DNA of 64,000 nucleotides, taken from assembly GCA_041494245.1 (NCBI GenBank), contig JBGQAK010000001.1, positions 1-64,000 of the forward strand, given 5' to 3'. This DNA is from RBG-13-68-16 sp041494245 (GTDB taxonomy: Bacteria; Acidobacteriota; Thermoanaerobaculia; Thermoanaerobaculales; Thermoanaerobaculaceae). The translations under genes and the position numbers were made by a program. Numbering within the stretch: the stretch's first letter is position 1; the number at the start of each line of letters is the position of its first letter. Of the stretch, positions 50,307 to 59,192 are shown one piece after another. The notes under the pieces were generated by a model. It had not been told where the DNA came from. It worked only from the letters and a program-made list of their open reading frames with translations, and did not search any database.

Positions 50307-52875
50307 ACACGATCTCGCAACCGCACACGTAGCGGACCCGCTCGATCTCGTAGCCGAGGGCGCGCAGGCGCTGAGCCAGCGTGCGGCGGGTGTAACGGGT
50401 GACGTGCTCGCGTGCGTAGGCATCGGGAAGCAACAGGCCGTAGATCCACTCGATCACCCGCCAGAGCGGCCGCCCGTAGTCCGGCGTGCCGAGGACGAGG
50501 GCGCCGCCGGGTGCCAGCACGCGGTCCAGCTCCCCCCACAGGGCCGGCGCATCGGGGAGGTGCTCGATGAGCTCGGAGCAGATCACGGTGCGGAAGGCGG
50601 CCGTTCGGCAAGGCAGGGCAAGGGCCGTCCCCTGCACCAGGCGACCGTGGTGCGGCCGCAGCCAGCGCAGCTTGGCGTGGGCGAGGTCGAGACCGACGCC
50701 GGCCGGCAGGTCGGCGATGATGCGGCTCGAGCCGCAGCCCACGTCGAGCACCGACGAGCGGTCGGTGACAAACCCCAGCACCACGCGGTGGCGCACCCGC
50801 TGCCAGGTCCGCTGCAGCCAGACCGGGGAATCGAAGGCCCGCCAGTCGTAGTCGGGAGCGGCGGAGGAGTTGCGCATTCGCCACAGGCGCAGAAGGGTGC
50901 TGGCAAACGCCCAGGCGAAGCGGAGCGGGCGAACGTGCGAGTGGCCGTGGCGGCGCGGCAGGTAGACGAACGGCACCTCCACTACCCGGAAGCCGGAGTT
51001 GACGGCGCGGATGAGGATCTCCTCGAGGGCGTCGAAGTCGCGGGCCGTGAACACGACGTGGTCGAGGACCTCTCGTCGGTACATGCGAAAACCGGAGGAC
51101 AGATCGCGCTGCGGCAGGCCGAGGACGTGGGCGAAGGCGCGGTTGAGGGCACAGCTCGCCAGACCGCGCACCCATCCCATGTGGGCGCCGCCGCGGGCCA
51201 CGTAGCGGGAGGCGATGAGAACGTCCGCGTCGCCGCGCCGCCGCCAGAGATCGGCGAGGAAAGCGGGACGGTGGGAGAGATCGGCGTCCATGGTGACCAC
51301 GTGGCGCGCCGCAGTGGCGGCAAACCCGGCGGCCAGGGCGCCGCCGTAGCCGCGCTCGCGCTGCTGGACCACGCGGGCGCCGTAGCGGGCCGCCACGTCG
51401 GCGGTGTCGTCGCGCGAGCCGCCGTCCACCACCACCACCTCGGCCGGGACATCGAGCTCGGCGAGAACCTCGGCGAGCGCCGGCAGCAGGCGGGCGAGGT
51501 TGTCGCCCTCGTCCACGGCGGGGACGACCACCGCCAGCTCGGGGGGGGCGACAACCGGCCCGGATGCGGCGTGCAGCGAGAGCCGCGCCTGGGTGTCACT
51601 GGCGCGCGGCGGGACGCTCTCGCGCCCGGCGGAGCGCCACGCTGCCACCAGCAGGACGCCCGCCAGCAGCAGCGCGCCGTAGAGCTTGGGGTAGGCGAGG
51701 ATCGCCCACGCTCCAGACGCCAAGCGCGGGGACCGGTAAGGCAAGTTGGCGGCGATGGCGAAGATCGCCACTGCCAGGGCCGCCCACCGCCACGGCGAGC
51801 GCGCCTCCCGCCCCTGGGCGAGCGCCGCCGCGATCGGCAGCAGGAGCAGCGTGTACGTGTAGTCGAGGGAGAGCGGGCTCAGCACGACGCTCACCACCAG
51901 AGACGCGGCGAACACGGCGTCGTCACCCGGCTTCCGGCGTGCGGCGAGGACGAGGGCGACGACGAGCCCAAACGAAACGCCTGACGCGACCCACGGGACC
52001 ACGTGCGGCGCCGCGAGCAGGGGCGAGGCGTTCCAGGTGGGATCGGGGCTCCCTAGGTGGCGGAAGAAACCGAGCACCGTCTGGTAGGCGGTGACGGAAC
52101 GCTCGGGCCGCTCCGCGACCCCGGCGAGGATCGCGGCGTCGGCTCGCCACGCGGCCAACCCGATCCAGGGCAACGAGCCCAGCACCGCCAGCGCCGCTGT
52201 CCCGCCGGCCCAGGCGAGGGCGCGCCAGCGTCGTTCCACCAGCAGGAGCAGCCAGAGCAGGCCGCCGGCCAGCTTGATGACCAGCATCAAGCCGAGCGCC
52301 ACGCCGAGCGCCGCGTCGTTGCCGGTGCGGTGGCCATGCCAGGCGACGGCGGCGAGGCCGAGGAGGAGAACGTAGACGTTGGCCATGTGGAAGTTGGCGG
52401 CGAGGGGCTGGAAGAGGAACGTCAGGGCGACGAAGCCCGCCGCCCAGGCACCGCGAAGATCGGCCGCGCGCAGCCACAAGGCGACCGTCGCCGCCAGCAG
52501 GAGCAGGGATAGGACGGTCCAGACGACGCGGGCGTCTGCATGATCGAGCCCGGCGAAGGGGAGCAGGAGCAGTGCGGTGGTGGGCGGATTGACGTTGATG
52601 TCGGTGATCCACGGGGTGATGAGGGAGACCTTGGCGGCGAAGGCGTGCTCGTCGTAGCTGCCCGCCAGGTTCTCGCCGTCCAGCAGCATGCGGGCGAGGG
52701 CGTAGTGGGTCACGAAGCAGGGCGAGGGCCGCACTGCGGCGGAGCGAACGAGCACGGCGAAGTGCCAGCCGGCGAGGCCGGCCGCCAGCCAGGCTAGGGC
52801 GATGGCCGCCAGTCGCAGCGGCGATCGCCGGACGGTGAGCGCCATCGCTTCGGCTTCGGCCGAGCGACCGGCCAC
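50236..52875 (-). CDS. Three-part fusion: GT87-like membrane domain, GT2 domain, SAM methyltransferase
   Basis: The 879-residue protein joins three enzymes. Residues about 1-415 are a polytopic GT87/DUF2029-type region (YDEHAFAAKVSLITPWITDINVNPPTTALLLLP). Residues about 446-660 are a DPM1-like GT2 domain (VVVPAVDEGDNL, VVVDGGSRDDT, and DxD-type MDADLSHRP near 529). Residues about 700-879 are a class I methyltransferase (VLDVGCGSSRIIADL at 709-723, ICSELIEHLPDAPALWGELDRVLAPGGALVLG). The natural inference is that the GT2 part makes a polyprenyl-phosphate sugar, the membrane part transfers it, and the third part methylates it. The frame is continuous and the GTG start at 52875 follows the previous gene by four bases. 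It is the last gene of the operon. Confidence 0.85.
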   Translation of the reverse strand: MAGRSAEAEAMALTVRRSPLRLAAIALAWLAAGLAGWHFAVLVRSAAVRPSPCFVTHYALARMLLDGENLAGSYDEHAFAAKVSLITPWITDINVNPPTTALLLLPFAGLDHADARVVWTVLSLLLLAATVALWLRAADLRGAWAAGFVALTFLFQPLAANFHMANVYVLLLGLAAVAWHGHRTGNDAALGVALGLMLVIKLAGGLLWLLLLVERRWRALAWAGGTAALAVLGSLPWIGLAAWRADAAILAGVAERPERSVTAYQTVLGFFRHLGSPDPTWNASPLLAAPHVVPWVASGVSFGLVVALVLAARRKPGDDAVFAASLVVSVVLSPLSLDYTYTLLLLPIAAALAQGREARSPWRWAALAVAIFAIAANLPYRSPRLASGAWAILAYPKLYGALLLAGVLLVAAWRSAGRESVPPRASDTQARLSLHAASGPVVAPPELAVVVPAVDEGDNLARLLPALAEVLAELDVPAEVVVVDGGSRDDTADVAARYGARVVQQRERGYGGALAAGFAATAARHVVTMDADLSHRPAFLADLWRRRGDADVLIASRYVARGGAHMGWVRGLASCALNRAFAHVLGLPQRDLSSGFRMYRREVLDHVVFTARDFDALEEILIRAVNSGFRVVEVPFVYLPRRHGHSHVRPLRFAWAFASTLLRLWRMRNSSAAPDYDWRAFDSPVWLQRTWQRVRHRVVLGFVTDRSSVLDVGCGSSRIIADLPAGVGLDLAHAKLRWLRPHHGRLVQGTALALPCRTAAFRTVICSELIEHLPDAPALWGELDRVLAPGGALVLGTPDYGRPLWRVIEWIYGLLLPDAYAREHVTRYTRRTLAQRLRALGYEIERVRYVCGCEIVFKARKPAEQVRAGIAGEGTPARG

Positions 52876-52879
52876 GCCG

Positions 52880-53692
52880 CTAACTCCCCACCGTTGGCTT
52901 CTCGAGGACGAACACGCGCGCTTCGAGGAGGTTGTCGTCCTCGCGATGGGCGGCGAGCAACCGGTGGTAGACGCGGCGAGCGGCCCACAGCCGTGGAGAA
53001 AGGCCGGCGCGGGCGCGCCGCAAGAAGGTGTAGGCCTCCGTCAGCGCCAGGCGCGGGCGAAAGGCCTCCTTACCCCGCCTTCCCGGCGGCAGCGGATCGG
53101 CCGCGAGCACGGTGAACCCGGCCTGGCGCATGAGGGAGGTCCAGCCATCCACGCCCCACGCCCACTCCGTGGCTGGGCGCAGGCCGAAGTGCGCGAGAGC
53201 GCGGGCGTTGGTGGCGGCCACCGTGGCCGCCGCCACGCCTTCCCTCCACACCGCCTCGTTGGCCACGAATCGGCCGCCTGAACGCAGCACGCGGTGGACC
53301 TCCGCCAGGATGGCGGCGGCCGCCGCGGCGTCCTGGTAGCCGAGCACCGACTCGCAGTACGCGCGCTCGTAGCGAGCAGCGGCGAGTGGCAAGGCCGCGC
53401 CATCGCCGCGGATCACTCGCGCGCGGCCAGCCAGTCCCGCCAGCCGCAGGCGGGCGCGGGCGGCACGGACCATCTCCTGTAGCTGCTCGACCCCGTCCAC
53501 CACGACCGCGTGGGCGAGGAGAACCCTGGCGAGGGTCGTTGCCGTGCCGCAGCCGACCTCGAGGACGCGCTGGCCATCGTGCAGGTCGAGGACATCGAGC
53601 AGCCAGCCGGTGGCCCGCGGCCCCCCCGGATGCAACGCGCCGTCGCCGAGGGCGGCGCGGTAGGTCAGGAAGTGGGGTTGCACGGTGGCCAT
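52880..53692 (-). CDS. Class I SAM-dependent methyltransferase
   Basis: The 270-residue protein has the SAM motif VLEVGCGTATTLARVLLA, ARVIRGDGAALPLA, an acidic mid segment and the loop AEVHRVLRSGGRFVANEA. The pattern resembles small-molecule or lipid (UbiE-like) methyltransferases rather than nucleic-acid enzymes. It sits between a radical SAM gene and the fusion gene, with gaps of six and four bases. Confidence 0.88.
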   Translation of the reverse strand: MATVQPHFLTYRAALGDGALHPGGPRATGWLLDVLDLHDGQRVLEVGCGTATTLARVLLAHAVVVDGVEQLQEMVRAARARLRLAGLAGRARVIRGDGAALPLAAARYERAYCESVLGYQDAAAAAAILAEVHRVLRSGGRFVANEAVWREGVAAATVAATNARALAHFGLRPATEWAWGVDGWTSLMRQAGFTVLAADPLPPGRRGKEAFRPRLALTEAYTFLRRARAGLSPRLWAARRVYHRLLAAHREDDNLLEARVFVLEKPTVGS

Positions 53693-53698
53693 GACACC

Positions 53699-55177
53699 CT
53701 AGAAGCCGCTGGTTTCCGGTCGCTGGTAGGCGACCAGGCGGTGCAGGGCGGCGAGCTCGAGCGGGAAACGGTAGCAACGCAGGTGATAGCGCCAGCCCGA
53801 CAGCGCGCGCAACAGCAGGCGCCAGGCGCCGCGCAGGCGGACATCGGTGACGGTGGGGTAATACGCGTTGAGCACCCGCTCGAACTCGCGCACCCGCCGG
53901 CGCAAAGGGTCGGAAAGCCACGGCATGGAAACGCTGCGGCGCTGGGAGAACTCCTGCCAGACCGGGGACGCCCACTCCTCAAGCGTTTCGGGGAATCGGA
54001 AGCCGGATGCCCTGGCCTGCTCGTAAAGCTCCCCCGCCAGCGGCACCGGCGTGTACATGTAGAGGATGATCTCGGCGTCCGGGTTGACGGCTTTGACCTT
54101 GCGGACGAACTCGATGGCGGCCGCGGTGTCGCCGTCGGGGTCCGGGGGGTTGCCGAGGACGAAGGAGAACTCCGGTACGATCCGGTAGTGCCGCATCTTC
54201 TCGGCGATCGCGAGCGTCTTCGCGGTGCTCGCCGAGCCACCCTTGTTCATGCGTTGAAGCGTCTCATCGGAGCCCGACTCGGCGCCCAGGAAGGCCATGC
54301 GAAGGCCGGCATCCCGCATCAGCCCCCACGTGCGTTCGGAGTACTTCAGCAACGTATCGATGCGCGCCTCGCCCCACCACCGGATCCCGAGGTCGCGGAT
54401 GCGCTCCGAGAACTCTGCGACGCGCGCCTCGTGGACGAAGAAGTTGTTGTCGTAGAACTCGACCGCATCGGCGCCGAAGCGCTCGACCAACGTTCGCGTC
54501 ACGGCGGCGGTTCGGGCGGCCGACTGGGCGAGCCAGCGCCCCCCGACCATGTTCACCACCGCGCAGAAGTTGCAGAAGAACGGGCAGCCGTAACTCGAGT
54601 GGTGAGGGAGCGTGCGCTCGCCCATGAAGGTGCGCCGGGCGTAGCGGCCGACATCCACGAGGTGGTAGGGGAAATCGGGGAGCGAGTCAGGGGAAGGGAT
54701 CGGAGCGAGCGGGTTTGAGGCGGGCTGGCCCGTGCGGGGCTCGCGGCTGGCGATGCCGGGCAGATGGGCGGGATCCCCGCCCTGGCGGAGCGCGGCCAGC
54801 ACGCTCTTGAACACCACCTCGCCGTGGCCGCGAACGACGTAGTCCACCAACCCCGAGCGCAGGCACGCCTCCCAGTGTTGCGTGGGAAAGTAGCCGCCCC
54901 ACACGACCACGAGCCCGGGGTGAAGCACCTTGAGTCTCTGGCAGACAGGGACCGCGTCGTGAAGCTGCGGCCCGGGCATCACCGTGACACCGAGCACGGT
55001 GGCGCCGGTTTGCCGAATCGCGCTGTCGAGGGCGAGCACCGGGTCGCTCTCGAGGTTCCCGTCCACAATCCGGAGCTCGACGTCGCCGGTGAGCGCCGCC
55101 CCGAGGGCGAGCAGCGACATCGGCAGCACGGGCTTGCGGCTGGCGGAGCTGACGGGGTTGTAGAGGACGACCCTCAC
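53699..55177 (-). CDS. Radical SAM protein with cobalamin-binding-like N-terminus (1)
   Basis: The 492-residue protein has an N-terminal Rossmann domain resembling B12-binding domains (VVLYNPVSSASRKPVLPMSLLAL, LGVTVMPGPQLHDA, VWGGYFPTQHWE). It is followed by the radical SAM core with the cluster cysteines 198, 202 and 205 (SYGCPFFCNFCAV), FYDNNFFVHEARVAEF and the SAM-binding AFLGAESGSDETLQRMNKG. B12-dependent radical SAM enzymes methylate unactivated carbons or rearrange skeletons; the classical cobalamin histidine motif is not seen. The GTG start overlaps the upstream stop (GTGA). Confidence 0.9.
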   Translation of the reverse strand: MRVVLYNPVSSASRKPVLPMSLLALGAALTGDVELRIVDGNLESDPVLALDSAIRQTGATVLGVTVMPGPQLHDAVPVCQRLKVLHPGLVVVWGGYFPTQHWEACLRSGLVDYVVRGHGEVVFKSVLAALRQGGDPAHLPGIASREPRTGQPASNPLAPIPSPDSLPDFPYHLVDVGRYARRTFMGERTLPHHSSYGCPFFCNFCAVVNMVGGRWLAQSAARTAAVTRTLVERFGADAVEFYDNNFFVHEARVAEFSERIRDLGIRWWGEARIDTLLKYSERTWGLMRDAGLRMAFLGAESGSDETLQRMNKGGSASTAKTLAIAEKMRHYRIVPEFSFVLGNPPDPDGDTAAAIEFVRKVKAVNPDAEIILYMYTPVPLAGELYEQARASGFRFPETLEEWASPVWQEFSQRRSVSMPWLSDPLRRRVREFERVLNAYYPTVTDVRLRGAWRLLLRALSGWRYHLRCYRFPLELAALHRLVAYQRPETSGF

Positions 55178-56826
55178 CGGTTTGCCCTCCGCGCGAAGAG
55201 GTACACGGTGAGCACCTCGTTGATGAGGTGACGGCGCGCGAAGACCTCGACATCGAGTCCGGCTGTCTCGAACGCCCGCAGGAAAGCCGGGGCGTCGCCG
55301 TCGGTGGAGAGGAGCACGAGCGCGCGTCCGCCGGGCGCGAGGTGGGCCGGAAGGCCGGCGGCGAAACGCTCGACGACGTCGGTGGCCCTCCACGCGCGGT
55401 CCATCTCGTTCTTGGGCACGCCGCGGAAGTACGGGGGGTTGAAGAGCACGAGGTCGAAGCGTCGCTCACCGACCGGCGCAAAGAGGTCGCCGTGCCTCAC
55501 GTCCATGTGGTCCTCGACCCGGTTGAGCAGCGCGTTGATGCGAGCGCAGCGCACCGCGTGCGGGTTGATGTCCACGGCCATCACGCGGGCGCCGAGGCGC
55601 GCCGCGGCGACCGCTACCGCCCCCGAGCCGGTGCCCATGTCCAGGACGCCGGTGCCCTCCTTGACCAGCCACCGGTCGAGCAACGAGGCGAGGAACTCGC
55701 CGGTGCGGAAGAGCGCCGGGTTGAAGACCTGGGGAAGCACCACGATGGGTGCACCGGCCACCTTCTCGAGGACCAGGTGGTCGTGGCGGTGTCGCTGAAA
55801 GAGGTCGAAGCGGAGGAGCAGCCAGACGCGCCAGAGGAGGGCCGCCGGCCCGGGGTCGCCGGCCAGCAGAGGCAAGGTCGCCGAGGGGTGTCCGACGATG
55901 ATCGGCAGGGTGGCCGTTTCGCGGCGCCCGCGCATCCGCGCCCAGAGCGCGTGGGCGCGCATCGACCACCACGGCAACGGGCGGAGCACTCTCCAACGAA
56001 GTCCGAGGGAGGGGGCGATCCGGCGGAGGCGGGCGTGGGTGAGGAACCCCTCGGCAGACGCTGGCGCGCCGGGGACGGCATGATCACGCAGGAAACGCGC
56101 GTCGCTCTCGCGGACCATCTGGAGGCCGCTGACCTCATCGTGGTAGACGGGTGTGTCCACGATGACCACCACGCCGCGTTCACGCAGCACCCGGCGGGCT
56201 TCACCGAGGGTGGCGCGCGCGTCGGGCGAGTAGTGCAGCGCCGCGCTGAAAATCGCCAGATCGGCAACACCTGCGGGGAGCGGGAGCTGGTCGAAATCGG
56301 CCTGAACGGCCACGAAGCTTCCCCCGTAGCGTTGCCGGGCGCCCAGGCCGTCCAGATCGTTTGTCAGAAGGTCCACGGCCGCCACCCGGTTCCCCCTTTG
56401 AGCAAGCCGGTTCGAGAGCCACCCGTTGCCGGCGCCGAGCTCCAGGATCACGAGAGGCCGGCGCTCCCGCCTCTCGAGCGGGCCGATCACCCGGCGGATC
56501 AGGGTCCGATAGTTCGCAGCGCGGATCCTCCACGTCGCGACGAACCGCCCGCTGGTGTCCCGAAACGGGAGGTCGCGATAATAGGAGGGGTCCTGGCTGC
56601 CCCACCCCTCCCTGCTCCGGACGGTCTCGTAGCGCTGGATGATGGGTTTCAGCGCCGCAGCACGGTGTTTGGGGAGGAGGCGCCAGATGCCGGCGGAAAG
56701 CTCGTACGTCATCCCGCAGGGGGTGCAGCGGGCGCCGTCCTCTCCGAGCTGCAGAGCCGAGCGGCACACCGGGCAGGCCAGGGGAAGGTTGGGCGGAGCG
56801 CCGACGGCGGTGCCGGGTGCGGCCAC
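55174..56826 (-). CDS. Zinc-ribbon protein with two methyltransferase domains
   Basis: The 550-residue protein begins with a zinc ribbon (Cys18, Cys21, Cys34, Cys37; CPVC and CTPCG), followed by a class I methyltransferase (LELGAGNGWLSNRLA, residues 128-142). It ends with a second, PrmC/HemK-like methyltransferase with DMGTGSGAVAVAAA (396-409) and the catalytic NPPYF (463-467). NPPY enzymes methylate amide or amino nitrogens, so the protein probably performs two methylations. It starts one base before the end of the next methyltransferase gene and is coupled to radical SAM gene 1. Confidence 0.85.
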   Translation of the reverse strand: MAAPGTAVGAPPNLPLACPVCRSALQLGEDGARCTPCGMTYELSAGIWRLLPKHRAAALKPIIQRYETVRSREGWGSQDPSYYRDLPFRDTSGRFVATWRIRAANYRTLIRRVIGPLERRERRPLVILELGAGNGWLSNRLAQRGNRVAAVDLLTNDLDGLGARQRYGGSFVAVQADFDQLPLPAGVADLAIFSAALHYSPDARATLGEARRVLRERGVVVIVDTPVYHDEVSGLQMVRESDARFLRDHAVPGAPASAEGFLTHARLRRIAPSLGLRWRVLRPLPWWSMRAHALWARMRGRRETATLPIIVGHPSATLPLLAGDPGPAALLWRVWLLLRFDLFQRHRHDHLVLEKVAGAPIVVLPQVFNPALFRTGEFLASLLDRWLVKEGTGVLDMGTGSGAVAVAAARLGARVMAVDINPHAVRCARINALLNRVEDHMDVRHGDLFAPVGERRFDLVLFNPPYFRGVPKNEMDRAWRATDVVERFAAGLPAHLAPGGRALVLLSTDGDAPAFLRAFETAGLDVEVFARRHLINEVLTVYLFARRANR

Positions 56827-56827
56827 C

Positions 56828-57646
56828 TCAGCGCCGCCTTCTCAGCACGACGAGGAAGTGGTCGCCCGCGCTTCGCAGCAGCCGGAGGCCCCCGAGCGTG
56901 TCGTCTAGCCACGCCAGGATGCGGGCGGGGGGGGACAGGCGGTCGGCTGACGAGAGGATGTACGGGGGTGGGAGGAAGAGGCCGAGGGCCCGGCACGACT
57001 CGAGCTCGAAACTGCTCGCGAACGCCGAGGCGAACTCCCCCGGACGGTAGTACGAGGTCCAGACCGTGCGGCCGTTCAACCCCACCGGCACCGCTCCCCG
57101 TGAGAGGCGCAGGAACGCCCTGCGGGGGTGCAGGCGGGCGCAGTGGTACGCGGTCTCCCAGGGACAGATGCGCCCCATCACCGAGGCGATCAAGGGAGCC
57201 CCCGCCGGCAGGAGGGTCGCGCAGGCGTCCGCCACCCGGGCGAGGTCGGACATGCAGTTGAGCGGTCCGAGGTCCGAGTAGATGCCGTCGAACCGCTCTC
57301 CGGCCAGCCGTTCCAGCTCGTGGATGCCCACCTCGCGTGCGTCGATACGTCCGGCAAGACCCAGCTGCTGGGCGCGGGCCGCGGTGCGCCGCACCATCTC
57401 GGGGGAGCTGTCGATGCCCACCACCGTGTGGCCGCGGGCCGCGAAGTGGGCGGCGTCGAGACCGGTCCCACACCCGAGGTCGAGCAGGCGGGTTGCGGGT
57501 GGGAGGGCGGCCTCCACGGCGCGCCAGAGGTGCGCCCTCATCCACTGGACTGTCGCGTTGTTTCCGAACGGGCCGTCGTAGATGGCAGCCACACCGTCGA
57601 AGGCCTGGGAAGTCTCGGTCTGGCGGTCCTGGAGGGGATCGGCCAT
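56828..57646 (-). CDS. Class I SAM-dependent methyltransferase
   Basis: The 272-residue protein has FDGVAAIYDGPFGNN, then LLDLGCGTGLDAAHFAARGHTVVGIDSSPEMV as the SAM site and GIYSDLGPLNCMSDLARVADACATLL. The pattern is that of a small-molecule methyltransferase (UbiE/UbiG-like). It is one base from the double methyltransferase gene and directly follows the stop of radical SAM gene 2. Confidence 0.9.
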   Translation of the reverse strand: MADPLQDRQTETSQAFDGVAAIYDGPFGNNATVQWMRAHLWRAVEAALPPATRLLDLGCGTGLDAAHFAARGHTVVGIDSSPEMVRRTAARAQQLGLAGRIDAREVGIHELERLAGERFDGIYSDLGPLNCMSDLARVADACATLLPAGAPLIASVMGRICPWETAYHCARLHPRRAFLRLSRGAVPVGLNGRTVWTSYYRPGEFASAFASSFELESCRALGLFLPPPYILSSADRLSPPARILAWLDDTLGGLRLLRSAGDHFLVVLRRRR

Positions 57647-59191
57647 CTAGTCGTCCTGGGCGGTCGGTTGAGCGGCCGCCTCTGGAACCATGTGGGGGAG
57701 CAGGCCTACGCCGTCGTGCGGCAGCCGCGCCAGGCGGTCCAGCCGCGCCCGCGCAAACGGCAGCGTGAGGACGTGGAATGCCATGGCAGCGGCCTGCCGA
57801 AGGTGAGCGCGGCGCAAGCTCGCTGGCCGGTACACCACCTTCCGGAGGGCGGCCGCCGCCTTGCGCGAGCGGAACTCCTTGTGAAGCACGGTGTGGAGCT
57901 GCCGGTAGAACGCGGTGGTGAAGGGTCCCCGGTAGAGCATCGCGAGATCGTCGGAGTCGCGCCAGTTCTGTTTTGCGCCAAGCTCCACCTTGACGGACTC
58001 GAAGAACCGCGTTCCGGGGAGGGGGTACGAGACCGACATGCCGATGTCGTCGGGAGCGCACTCCCGCACCATCCGGAGGGTCTTCTCGATGTCCTCGCGG
58101 ATCTCGCCCGGGTAACCGAACTGGAGGAAGAAGCACACCTCGATCCCCGCCTCGTGCAGGCGCCGGGTGGCTTCCGCGATCTGCTCCACCTTCGTGCCCT
58201 TGTCCATCGCGTCGAGGATCCTCTGGGAGCCCGACTCCGCCCCGACCCAGATGGTCCTGGCCCCTGCCCTCGCGAGCGCTGCGATCGTGTCGCCCTTCAG
58301 GAGGAGGTCCGCGCGGTGCAGGCTCTTGAACGGGACGCGCACGCCCTCGCTCTCGACGAGTTCCGCGAAACGCTGCATCCAGCCTGGCTTGAGGCCGAGG
58401 ATGTCGTCGGCAAACGCGATGTGGTCGGGGCGGTACGCCTGCACAAGCCACGCGAGCTCGGTTACCACGTTCTCGGGGGAGCGCGCGTGGTAGCGCTGAC
58501 CCCAGATCGGCTTGGCGCACCAGTTGCAGTGGTAGGGGCAGCCGCGCGTGGTGACCATGTTCATGGAGAACTGGCCGTGGCGCTCGAGCCAGATCGCCCG
58601 GTAGCGGGGAACGTCGACGAGGTCCCACGCCGGGAACGGCAGCGTGTCGAGGTCGGCGATCACGGGGCGGGGAGCTGTGCGCACCACGCGTGCGCCGTCG
58701 CCCGGGTCGGGAAAGGCAAGGCCGCGGATCGCCGCGAGCGGCACCTGGGTGCGTCCGCCAAGGCGGTCCATCAGTTCGCCGAGGGTCGCCTCCCCCTCGC
58801 CGATGATCACAAAGTCGGCACCGTGTGCCAGGTACTCCTCGGCATGGTCGGAGGCATCGGAGCCGGCCACGATCACCGTGCAGCCGCGCCGGGCGGCCAT
58901 GCCCGCCATCGTGAATGCCGCCTCGCGCATGCGCAATAGGCACATTTTCGAGAGGTAGTTGAAGTTGTCCTCGAAGAGCACGGCGAAGCGCGGCCGCTCG
59001 CGGTCGAGCGCCGCCTCCCACTCACCCTCCGAGTCGGCCAGCATCGCGTCGAAGAGGGCAACGTCCCAACCGCGCTCACGCAACACGCTGGCTGCGTAAA
59101 GCGTCCCGAGCGGCGGATAGGGCTGCATCGCCGCCCACAGCTTGGGATCGAAACGCAAGTAGTAGGACTCCCCGAGGAGGACCTCGCTCAT
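57647..59191 (-). CDS. Radical SAM protein with cobalamin-binding-like N-terminus (2)
   Basis: The 514-residue protein has the N-terminal Rossmann domain (PYPPLGTLYAASVLRERGWDVALFDA, VIVAGSDASDHAEEYLAHGADFVIIGEGEATLGEL), typical of B12-binding radical SAM proteins. The core follows with Cys218, Cys222 and Cys225 (TTRGCPYHCNWCAKP), FADDILGLKPGWMQRF and IWVGAESGSQRILDAMDKG. The C-terminal extension after about residue 400 may bind the substrate. It is related to gene 1 but not a close copy. The ATG at 59191 stands one base after the NTase stop. Confidence 0.92.
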   Translation of the reverse strand: MSEVLLGESYYLRFDPKLWAAMQPYPPLGTLYAASVLRERGWDVALFDAMLADSEGEWEAALDRERPRFAVLFEDNFNYLSKMCLLRMREAAFTMAGMAARRGCTVIVAGSDASDHAEEYLAHGADFVIIGEGEATLGELMDRLGGRTQVPLAAIRGLAFPDPGDGARVVRTAPRPVIADLDTLPFPAWDLVDVPRYRAIWLERHGQFSMNMVTTRGCPYHCNWCAKPIWGQRYHARSPENVVTELAWLVQAYRPDHIAFADDILGLKPGWMQRFAELVESEGVRVPFKSLHRADLLLKGDTIAALARAGARTIWVGAESGSQRILDAMDKGTKVEQIAEATRRLHEAGIEVCFFLQFGYPGEIREDIEKTLRMVRECAPDDIGMSVSYPLPGTRFFESVKVELGAKQNWRDSDDLAMLYRGPFTTAFYRQLHTVLHKEFRSRKAAAALRKVVYRPASLRRAHLRQAAAMAFHVLTLPFARARLDRLARLPHDGVGLLPHMVPEAAAQPTAQDD

Positions 59192-59192
59192 G

